Assembly: GCA_026122205.1 (NCBI GenBank)
Contig: JANCYU010000055.1
Coordinates: 1 to 64,000 of the forward strand
Reading direction: 5' to 3'
DNA length: 64,000 bases
Source: Galdieria yellowstonensis
Taxonomy: Eukaryota; Rhodophyta; Bangiophyceae; Galdieriales; Galdieriaceae
In this document: piece after piece, positions 55,902 to 64,000 of the stretch
Numbering within the stretch: position 1 is the first letter of the stretch
How the letters are laid out: every line of letters starts with the position of its first letter
Position numbers and translations under genes: made by a program
The notes under the pieces: generated by a model
What the model was told of the DNA's origin: nothing
What the model saw: only the letters and a program-made list of their open reading frames with translations
Databases searched by the model: none

Positions 55902-56822
55902 ATGGCAAGAGCTGTTTCTTCTCATGAAGAAAGCTCGGTGATCCAAGAAAAAGTCTCGACAGAAAATGACGATAAATATCTAACCGTGACAGAGTTGCTT
56001 CGTTCCAAGAGCGTTGTATTCTTTCTTGGCGTTCATCTATTAGCCCTTTGTGTATTCTTTGTACCCTTTTCTTGGCGTTTTGTATTTTTGGCGTTGGCTT
56101 CTTATTGTGTTCGTATGTTAGCAATAACTGCTGGGTATCATCGCTATTTTAGTCATCGATCGTTTCGAACAAGTCGATGGTTTCAGTTTATATTAGCCTG
56201 TTTGGGTTGTTCTGCTTGTCAAAAAGGAGTGCTTTGGTGGGCTTCTTGGCATCGACACCATCACCGATATGCAGACACCGAACAAGATGTCCATTCTCCT
56301 TATTATGGTGGATTTCTGTGGTCGCACATGGGCTGGTTTCTATTTTCCAACAAACACACGACGATCCAATGGCATCTGATTCCAGACCTCGCCGTCTATA
56401 AGGAGTTGTTATGGTTGGAAGAACATCACTACTTACCAGGTGCTATCCTTGCCCTTGTATCGTATCTTTTTGGCGGTTTTGGTGGTTTTATTTGGATCTT
56501 TTGTGCAAGTACTGTCGTTTTATGGCACGCAACATTTACAGTCAACTCGCTTTGTCATATGTTTGGCTACCAAAACTTTTTGTGTGAATATCACGAGTCA
56601 TGCAACGCCAGAAACAACATGATATTGGCAATCCTTACTCTCGGTGAAGGTTGGCATAATAACCACCACAGCTTTATGGGTTCTTCGAAACAAGGCCTGG
56701 AATGGTGGGAGATCGATTTCTGTTATTATTTTATTAGGATGATGTCTATTTTAGGCGTTGTAGAGTCCTTGAGAGTACCGAGTGTCGATCAAATAGAGGC
56801 CAGAAGACTCCAACATCTCTAG
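55902..56822 (+). CDS. Acyl-CoA delta-9 desaturase
   Basis: A single exon of about 306 aa from the ATG at 55902; the open frame upstream runs through the GA tract and is not credible protein. The three histidine boxes of membrane di-iron desaturases are present: HRYFSH, HRHHHR and HNNHH. Hydrophobic helices (VVFFLGVHLLALCVFF; FVFLALASYCVRML; GAILALVSYLFGGFGG; FIWIFCASTVVLW) give the usual four-helix topology. It inserts the first double bond in saturated acyl chains, probably in the ER. No C-terminal cytochrome b5 domain is seen, unlike yeast OLE1. Confidence 0.94.
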   Translation: MARAVSSHEESSVIQEKVSTENDDKYLTVTELLRSKSVVFFLGVHLLALCVFFVPFSWRFVFLALASYCVRMLAITAGYHRYFSHRSFRTSRWFQFILACLGCSACQKGVLWWASWHRHHHRYADTEQDVHSPYYGGFLWSHMGWFLFSNKHTTIQWHLIPDLAVYKELLWLEEHHYLPGAILALVSYLFGGFGGFIWIFCASTVVLWHATFTVNSLCHMFGYQNFLCEYHESCNARNNMILAILTLGEGWHNNHHSFMGSSKQGLEWWEIDFCYYFIRMMSILGVVESLRVPSVDQIEARRLQHL

Positions 56823-56887
56823 TGCAATTGTTATTGTTGTTTTTTTGGAAATTCAGTTCTCAATAACAGCATTGGATAAAATATGTT

Positions 56888-59089
56888 TTAAAGTGTGGAA
56901 TCGTCATGAAATATCTGAAATCCATTTCCACTCGTCTTTTCACAAGAGCGCTGACCCACTAGTTGTTCCAAGTCTTCCTCGGAAACAGTTGCACACTTCC
57001 CAAGTTCTCGGTCTGCCGGTTGAGAAGAAAGAACTTGTTGCAAATGTTGTATCGTTTTGGTACCATCGAGATTTTGTCGATGCAGCCACTGAGAAGGATC
57101 GCTTTCACCGTTCCAACTGCTCAGCTCCTCCAAAAGATTCCAGTCTCGAAACTTTCCACTAGCTACGACCAACTTTTCCAATTTGCGCTTGTTGTTTGCC
57201 TTGAACAGTAGGAGTTCTTCCATCGTGCCTACCGATACTAGACGATAGACGTGAACTTCTCTCTTCTGACCAATACGATGACATCGATCCATCGCTTGCA
57301 AGTCAACTTGCGGATTAAAATCAGAGTCATAGAAGATCACCGTATCCGCAGCTACCAAGTTGATACCTAAACCACCTGCACGAGTACTTAAGAGAAAGAT
57401 GAAAATATCCGAGCCTGGGCTGTTAAAGGACCTTATCATGTTCTGGCGGTCTTCAAAACAAGTCGAACCATCTATTCTACAATAGATATAGCCTCGAAGA
57501 CACAAATAGTCTTCCAAAATATCCAACATGCGAGTCATTTGTGAATATAATAAAATCTGGTGTCCGTATTTCTTCAGTTTGGGCAACAACCTATCCAACA
57601 ACTGCAATTTACCGGCACAGGTGACCAAATCTTCGGTAGTTTTCCAACATTTCTCCTTTTCCTACTCTTTTATGTCAACTCAACGAGCAAATATAAATAC
57701 GATGTTGGTGGCTTTCCACTTACATCAAAATTTTCATCGGGCTCTTCGAAAAGATACGGGTGATTACAGCATTTACGGAGCTGCATTAAAACATTTTGAA
57801 GTCCTTGTAACCTCTTCTGAACCGAATTTCCCGATGACTTGAGCGTCTGAAATAATTGGCCGTTGCAAATTGCTTGATAGAGCTGATTTTGTCGCTCACT
57901 TAGACCAGTATATAAATAAATCTCCGTTTTCTTCGGAAGTTCAATCCTGACATCGGTCTTCATTCTTCTTAATATAAAGGGACGAAGTATTCGATGTAAT
58001 TTCGAAACAATTGCATCTCTATACTCGAGTTCTAATGCTCCTTTTTCCAAGTCATCCCCAAAGTCAAACCACGACTTGAAAGACTCGAGATTATCAAATA
58101 CTTCCGGAAGAAGAAAATTCAATAGCGACCACAGCTCCGACAAGTCATTCTGTAGCGGTGTGCCTGTTATGAGAAGTCTATTGGAAGAATAGTATGACTT
58201 GAGCTCTCGAAGTAGTTGGCAATTCATATTCTTTATACGGTGTCCTTCATCGACTATAAGATACTTCCATTGCAACTTGGAAAGGTACTTTTTATCTCTC
58301 ATGATCATTTCGTACGAAGTTATCACAACGGGTACTGGAGCATTGTTATTCCTTTCAAAACATTCAGTACTGGATAAAAAAAAAGACACGACGACACACT
58401 ACTCACTTGGAAGGAAAGTATCTCTTTCTCAGCGCTGTTCGTTCTTCCTTGGATCCATGATACAACAAAGTTCCAACGGCAGGACAAAATCGAGAAAACT
58501 CTTCTTGCCAGTTGTTTAAGACAGAAAGTGGCCCGACGATAAGAAAAGGCCCATGAATACCCATTTGTTTCAAGTGACAAAGAAAAGCGATGGCTTGAAT
58601 CGTCTTTCCCAAACCCATTTCATCTGCCAAAATACCGTTGAGACCGTTTTCATACAAGGATATGATCCACTCAACTCCAGCTAGTTGATAGTCTCTTAAT
58701 ACAGTGCCAGTCACTAGAGCAGGCTGCTTTGTCTGTGGGTTTAGAGCTTCCACTCGATTCACTTCCTTGCCAGCCAACTCTGCTTCTCGAACCAGCGACC
58801 GCAGTTTCTTTGTACCACTATTTTTTTCGTTGGATTTTTGTTTTCTCTTTCCATTTTGTGCTTGTGTTGGCTCAGATACTTTGTCATTTGCTTGTGGATC
58901 CTGGATATTGTGCACGGAACTTTCTTCCAAAACTCCTTGTTTCAACCTTTCGGTAACAAACTTGGTGTACACAAACGTCTTATCTAACAAAGCTTCCAAG
59001 TCTCTGTATTTATCTCCACTCCACTCCATTTTGTCTTGTTCTTCACTCGGCATCTTGTGTGCTTCTCCAGCAACCAAACCTTGTCCCAT
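56888..59089 (-). CDS. SNF2-family chromatin remodelling ATPase, DDM1/HELLS (LSH)-like
   Basis: Three exons (59089-58407, about 58351-57724, 57661-56888) give about 694 aa. Helicase motifs are present: I (ADEMGLGKTIQ), II (DEGH in LIVDEGHRIKN), III (LLITGTPLQNDLSELW), IV (ILLYSQMTRMLDIL), V (STRAGGLGINL) and VI (MDRCHRIGQ). The spacer LRPFILRRMKTDVRIELPKKTE and the overall short length match the LSH/DDM1 group, which supports DNA methylation and heterochromatin. The first intron can end at 58352 (55 bp) or at 58370 (37 bp, adding six residues). It is convergent with the desaturase, 65 bp apart. Confidence 0.92.
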
Positions 59090-59256
59090 CAAGACGCATT
59101 TTTTAAAATGGCGCCAACTGCAACTGCGAAAAAAAAATTGCGCCCACCCAAAAAAGCATTCGTCCTGCGATTTGGATTTGGGGGCGTCGTCGGAATCGAT
59201 TGCGTTTGGAGGAGAGAGAGAGAGACGACCGAGTCTTTTTTGCGACAGTGAGTATC

Positions 59257-59812
59257 ATGGTGACGAAAACAACCAAAAATATGGTTCAAGTATTTGGAAG
59301 AAAGGTATCATCCGTTGATTTTCATGTTTCATGGCAACTAACCAAGTTGATGCAAAGAAAACTGCGGTTGCGGTAGCGACGGTTACTGGTTCGGGAAAAG
59401 GTCTCATCCGAGTCAACGGCGTTCCTTTGGAGTTGGTAGAACCAGAAATTTTGCGCATCAAAGTTTTCGAACCCATACTTATTCTTGGTCAAGACAAGTT
59501 TGCGGACTTGGATATTCGGTTAAAGGTCAAAGGTGGTGGACACACCAGCCAAATCTATGCCATCCGCCAAGCTATTGCAAAAGGACTAGTAGCATATTAT
59601 CAGAAATGTAAGTTGGCAACTATTCGATTGTTGTGAGCTCAGCATCGTTCTTTTGTCCGTGGTTAGACGTCGATGAAGCGTTGAAAAGGGAACTCAAAGA
59701 TACGTTGATTTCTTACGATAGAACCTTGTTGGTAGCAGATCCCAGAAGATGTGAACCTAAAAAGTTTGGAGGAAGAGGAGCCAGAGCACGCTTTCAAAAG
59801 TCCTATCGTTAA
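59257..59812 (+). CDS. RPS16: 40S ribosomal protein S16 (uS9)
   Basis: Three exons (59257-59304, 59358-59607, 59667-59812; introns 53 and 59 bp) give about 147 aa, the normal size. Exon 1 (VTKTTKNMVQVFGRK) joins KTAVAVATVTGSGKGLI to restore the family's N-terminus. A simple frame search would start at an ATG at 59331, which lies inside intron 1 and gives a wrong N-terminus. The C-terminus RGARARFQKSYR reaches into the decoding centre and is fully conserved. It is divergent from the SNF2 gene, with 167 bp between starts. Confidence 0.97.
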
Positions 59813-59958
59813 GTTTGTGATTGGGTACACCCAGGAACAATGGGAGGAGTCCTTTTATAAAGAGAATCTGTTGCTATCTATCCATACTATACGATCATAA
59901 GGTTTTCTTACATCTAATCCGAGTCATCCGAGTCTACATACAACGACCACACATTGCG

Positions 59959-62060
59959 TCAGTGTCCATCAAAACTCTCTTGTGATTGACACTCACACAA
60001 TCCGCACTTTTCTGCACATTTCAACTTGGACTTGCGACGACATTTGGCAGAATGAGCCAATTCGTTCTTCTCCTCTTTCTTCGACGCAACAATCCCGGCA
60101 GGTGGAATGAGAAATGGATGTGCTTCTGTGGACAATATGAAACGACCACTGTAGATCCAGTGATCAGGAGTTAGCGAGAAGAAGAGATATTTGCAAGTTT
60201 CACTGAGAAAGAAAGATTCCATCATATCTCCTCGTTGATGTTGTTGGACATCCGCAATAGAAGCATAACCGCAATCGGTTTTGGTCAAGTTCTATATCCT
60301 CCCATCACCATCATAAGAAGAATGATTATCTTATCTTCCACTTTCTATATTCCCATCACAAATATGCTTACCTCCAAGGACCAAATAGCATTTCTTATAT
60401 GCGACAACCACTCGGGATCCTTAGTTGCCCATAATAAATAAAAGTTACTTTCCCACAATTCCGGTCGTAAAGGATAGCCATCAAGTCCCATCACTGGCGT
60501 TCTTTTCCTTATATGGAAAGCTTCTGGAAGCATCCCGAATTTACTAAAAATAGAATAAAAGGCTTTGTAGGATTTGGATGCAGTATTTGTGTTTCCACAA
60601 AGTACTTCCAACGATGGAAAGAAAGCACTCAATGCACTTTGAATAAGGGAAACGATCGATTCCTTTTCCAAATCGGAATCAAGATACCAAGGATCCTAAG
60701 AATGACAAACGATAAGGTAGGTGCATCCATAAACGCATGATTCTTCTACGTACCTTCCAAAGATGGTTTCGAATACTCGAATGACAACTTTGAAACATTT
60801 TCAACAGTTCATAATCACCGAATAGCGCAAAACCCTTTTTGCTACCTTTCACGAATAGAGACAATCAATGCTTAAAGACTAGATTACCTTTAACAAGTAT
60901 TCAAAATAGGAATCCGCATCTCCTCCAATTCCTGTAGAGCTATACAACCACTTGCCACTCTTGATATCGATATGTTTTCCAACGAGGCCTCGAGAAGAAG
61001 CACGTTGAAATAAACTAGGAAATGTTATTCATTCAGATACCAAATATCTCTTTCTCTCCTTTACCTCTTCATTGCTCTGTAAGCAACTTGATAATATCTA
61101 TAGAAAATATCATATCGTCAGCAAACTTGCAAAGAATATTCACCAACTTGTCATCTCCTGTAAGTCTTGAAAGTGTTCCAAACTCCAACAACAAAGTTCC
61201 TGCTCCTGCCGTACAAGCAATCCTACTTTCACCTGTATCGACACCATTCATGAGATGAATACTTCCAAAGGGAATTCCTAATAGACCAAAAAGCACAACC
61301 ACAAATATTATTCTTCTTCTTTCATCCAACGAATACTCGAAATACAACCAGTAGGAGTATCAAATGCCGGAAGAAATCTATCTGCCAATTCTCTCGCAAT
61401 CCTCAACAAACTTCCACTATCCAAACACACATCATCCATCCATGTGGACATTCAACGAGTAGTACAAAACATTATTCCTACCTGTATTCTGGAAAAAAGT
61501 CTTGATCCAATCCCACTACTTGTGAAGCCTCTGTCAACAACACGTGAGAAGACAACAAACCACCCAATACTCGAATCGTTGTTTCAAATACATTAACAGT
61601 ACGATTGACGTTGAGGTTGAAAGAAGACTCCAATTCTTGTACATAATACTTGAACCACGAATATTCTTCCAATATCTCATCCGCAGCATTAGTCTCCATT
61701 GCTTCATTCATTCTTTCTTTCTTACCAATAGCGTATCCAAGTTATCCACCAGAGTTACCCATAAGCCTCCCATGGAATCTACTCCATCACAAGACAAAGG
61801 TTTCAAGTTGTCTCGAGGATATGCAGCTTGGATATACGACTGAAACCCAAATCGGAACATTTCTCTCACGTGGTTCCTATCAACAGTAATCTCGTTGGCA
61901 TATCAACTCTATTCCCATCAAAATATACTTGCTGTAGAAAGACTCTTTCATTCTCTTTCATCTCACATTGTTGTACAAAACTATTTACGAGTATTGGACA
62001 ACAACCACAAGCAAGAAACACGAGACGGAACAAGTTGTACACCATGCGTCCAAGGTTCAT
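59959..62060 (-). CDS. EDEM-type alpha-mannosidase-like protein (GH47)
   Basis: Ten exons are joined in phase: 62060-61929, 61890-61726, 61675-61482, 61416-61349, 61277-61148, 61097-61065, 61014-60888, 60834-60754, 60695-60372 and 60291-59959. The product is about 528 aa. A signal peptide (MVYNLFRLVFLACGCCPIL) starts it. GH47/EDEM motifs run in order: HVREMFRFGFQSYIQAAYP, LVDNLDTLL, VNVFETTIRVLGGLLSSH, MNGVDTGESRIACTAGAGT, RASSRGLVGKHIDI, TGIGGDADSYFEYLL, YPLRPELWES and DMMESFFLSETCKYLFF. EDEM proteins mark misfolded glycoproteins in the ER for degradation. No KDEL-type retrieval signal is present; the tail is Cys/Lys-rich. The first intron (38 bp) is the least certain. Confidence 0.9.
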
Positions 62061-62073
62061 TTTCCTTGGTGAA

Positions 62074-63273
62074 ATGAACAACGACAGCAGTGGCTCATTT
62101 GTTGCAGTTGCCCCAAAGAGAAAAAACAAGCAACACAAAAAACTTCAACTTGTTGGGTTTTTGTTTCCTATTCCTTGGTGGAAAAGTATCCAATATTGGA
62201 TTTGCATACGATCGTTGTATTTTCGTGGTGTATATTACGGAAGAAAAAGATACGCATCTCGTTTGGCATATAATCCCTTTCCTTTTATTTCTTTCCAAAG
62301 AGCAGTAAAGAAAGAGAGACAACTGGTTATTGCAGCTTTTGCAGTATGTCGACCTGCTTTCAAGGCAATTATTCCCAAGTTTTGTCGTTTTTGGTATGAA
62401 AAGACTGGAGAAATAGTTCGAATAGCTGAATCTTACGGTGGCTCTGGGGCACAGTCGAGAGCAGTGATCGATGGATTACCTGCACATATTGTGATGTTGG
62501 CGTTAGGTGCAGATATGGACAGAATAGCAGAAGCAGGTTTATTGGATAATGACTGGCAACATCGTTATCCCAACCAATCCATTGTCACTCATTCCCTAAC
62601 TGTACTCGTCGTTCGTGAAGGAAATCCTAAAAGAATTCGAGGACTAGATGACCTCATTCGAAGTGATGTCCAAGTAGTATTGACCAATCCCAAATCTGCA
62701 GGAGTAGCGAGATGGAACTTTCTCACGCTTTGGGGTCATAAAATATTTCATGGTGCTTCGGAGTCGGAGGCAAGAGATTATATCCATCAAGTGTTTCTCC
62801 ACGCTCCTTTTTGGTGTAAAGATGGAAGAGACTCGAGTGCCATGTTCTTCTTACAAGGACAAGGAGATGTTCTGATTACTTATGAAAACGAAGGAATATT
62901 AGCTTCCATGTTTGGAGAATCAGCTCCTTATATTATTCCACAAGTAAATTGTCTCATTGAAAACCCGATAGCACTCGTGGCAAGAAATGTGGATCAAGAC
63001 GGCGTTCGAGATGTGAGCGATGCTTTTGTTGCTTATTGTTTTGAAAAACAAGCACAATACGAATTTGCAGGTGTAGGATTTCGACCTACGAATACTTTTG
63101 TACAAAAACAACTACGACATGTATTTCCTCGTTGTCACAAAAAATTATTTCGAGTCGATGACTTTGGTGGTTGGACTCTGGTGAGTAGAAAATTCTTTGC
63201 CGTAGGTGCCATGTTCGACCAAATAGAAGAAGAAATCGGAAAACAAAAAAAGGAAGAATATAATCGAAACTAA
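62074..63273 (+). CDS. Periplasmic-type sulfate-binding protein, nuclear-encoded and plastid-targeted
   Basis: A single exon of about 399 aa from the ATG at 62074 (an ATG at 62044 is also in frame but overlaps the divergent EDEM start). The sequence matches bacterial Sbp/CysP sulfate-binding proteins: SYGGSGAQSRAVIDGLPAHIVMLALGADM, TNPKSAGVARWNFLTLWG, GQGDVLITYENEGILA and the C-terminal FRVDDFGGWT. In green algae a similar protein belongs to the plastid sulfate ABC importer. The N-terminus is Lys/Ser-rich with an SFVAVAP patch, fitting a transit peptide. Sulfate uptake would supply cysteine, and so the desulfurase encoded earlier. Its stop codon overlaps the stop codon of the next, opposite-strand gene. 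Confidence 0.92.
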   Translation: MNNDSSGSFVAVAPKRKNKQHKKLQLVGFLFPIPWWKSIQYWICIRSLYFRGVYYGRKRYASRLAYNPFPFISFQRAVKKERQLVIAAFAVCRPAFKAIIPKFCRFWYEKTGEIVRIAESYGGSGAQSRAVIDGLPAHIVMLALGADMDRIAEAGLLDNDWQHRYPNQSIVTHSLTVLVVREGNPKRIRGLDDLIRSDVQVVLTNPKSAGVARWNFLTLWGHKIFHGASESEARDYIHQVFLHAPFWCKDGRDSSAMFFLQGQGDVLITYENEGILASMFGESAPYIIPQVNCLIENPIALVARNVDQDGVRDVSDAFVAYCFEKQAQYEFAGVGFRPTNTFVQKQLRHVFPRCHKKLFRVDDFGGWTLVSRKFFAVGAMFDQIEEEIGKQKKEEYNRN

Positions 63274-64000
63274 GGAAACCAACTTTTTCGTTGTTCTCGA
63301 CGATTGAGTTGAATTGCAGCTTCCATAAAGGCTTTTGCTTGATTTTGCATCTCTTCGGTATTTCGGCCAAGTTGTCCAAGTTTTTCTCCTCTTTTTGCCA
63401 GACGATTTCTGGCTTGTTCCACCGCACTTCTTATTTCTGATGGACTATGTTGAGGAGGTTTGTGTTGATATTTATTCCACAATTCATCTTGAGAAGTTTT
63501 TCTATTTTCCATATGTTGCGATGAGGAAGATGAAGAAGAAGATAAATGTCGTGGAGTGGAGGATGACGACGATATAGGACAACTAGATACATTAGGATTA
63601 CAACTAGTAGCCACAGGTTCTTCCTTTTCCGCTTCTTCTTCTTCCAACTGCAACAATTCTTCAGCAATATGAGATAATTCAGCTATTCCACACAACACAA
63701 GATAATTACGCCATACACATGTATGTATCTATCTACCTACCTTCTAGATTCTTTCTCATCACTTCATTCTGGTCATTGTGTTCCAATTGTTCCAATTGTT
63801 TGGATATTTCCACACTTTTTTGTCGCAGTTGCTTCTCACGAGACTCTACTTGTTGTACTTGCGAGTCTTGGCAACTATCTGTTTCTTCCTGTTGCTCCTC
63901 TTTCCCAACGACATGGATACTATTCGTACCACCATCTAGGAACAGACAAACAGACACTCTTTAAACCCCAAAACAACAACAAACAAGGAGACAAACATTA
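63270..64000 (-). CDS. Tomosyn/Sro7-like protein, R-SNARE C-terminal end (partial)
   Basis: Only the 3' part lies in the window. Exons 63935-63741 and 63682-63270 (58-bp intron) are seen; a 5' intron runs from 63936 past the window end, so the gene begins beyond base 64000. A Gln/Glu-rich coil (QVQQVESREKQLRQKSVEI) is followed by an acidic, Ser-rich linker. The C-terminus is an R-SNARE-like motif (RSAVEQARNRLAKRGEKLG, then TEEMQNQAKAFMEAAIQL) ending in KSWFP without a membrane anchor. That ending is typical of tomosyn/lethal giant larvae-type proteins, whose N-terminal WD repeats would be upstream. VAMP is unlikely because no transmembrane helix follows. Confidence 0.72.

Noticed and set aside
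59331..59640. Ribosomal protein S16 start at ATG 59331
   Set aside because: This ATG lies inside intron 1. The exon at 59257-59304 restores the conserved VQVFGRK N-terminus and the normal family length.
1..64000. CRISPR arrays, prophage or bacterial operon features
   Set aside because: No direct-repeat/spacer pattern, attachment site or Shine-Dalgarno-led operons were seen. Introns, telomere and targeting peptides show that this is a eukaryotic nuclear chromosome.

Overview
The window starts at a chromosome end. Bases 1-345 are an array of C-rich telomeric repeats (mixed 10- and 11-base units), so the telomere is to the left and genes run rightwards. The gene style is compact and nuclear: AT-rich DNA, intergenic gaps often under 150 bp, many short GT-AG introns (mostly 44-65 bp), plastid and mitochondrial targeting peptides, and a mix of plant-type genes (sedoheptulose bisphosphatase, a plastid two-component sensor kinase, a nuclear-encoded sulfate-binding protein, plastid class I aldolase). 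This fits a cyanidiophycean red alga, most likely Galdieria or a close relative. That assignment is inferred from gene content and was not checked against a database.

Region 1 (1-12.3 kb) is subtelomeric. It holds the telomere array, about 6 kb of decayed tandem repeats with no credible gene, a broken LINE-type reverse transcriptase (minus strand) and about 4 kb without a recognisable gene. Region 2 (12.3-19.2 kb) holds two large P-loop NTPase genes that look like trypanosome RHS / Crinkler-type proteins with restriction-endonuclease-like C-terminal parts. A 5S rRNA gene on the minus strand follows. Three related copies of an unclassified dispersed repeat lie at about 19.3, 31.3 and 35.6 kb.

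Region 3 (20-64 kb) is gene-dense core. In order: a coiled-coil protein; chloroplast sensor kinase (CSK-like); a very tight head-to-tail set of cysteine desulfurase, ribose-5-phosphate isomerase and a CoA-transferase; a tight minus-strand set of aldolase, mitochondrial inner-membrane protease subunit 2 and a Sec14-domain protein; mitochondrial uL4; acidic ribosomal protein P1; two LEA-like proteins; an unknown five-exon gene; CWC25; REX4; BRF1; an RluA pseudouridine synthase; SBPase; an S1-domain protein; a methyltransferase; a beta-trefoil/coiled-coil protein; two secreted low-complexity proteins; an acyl-CoA delta-9 desaturase; a DDM1/HELLS-type SNF2 ATPase; uS9 (RPS16); a ten-exon EDEM-type GH47 protein; a sulfate-binding protein; and the 3' end of a tomosyn-like R-SNARE gene that leaves the window.

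Exon structures were worked out by hand from reading-frame continuity, splice-site dinucleotides and family conservation. Several splice choices have a second option, and this is stated in each entry. Coordinates of multi-exon genes run from start codon to stop codon and include introns.
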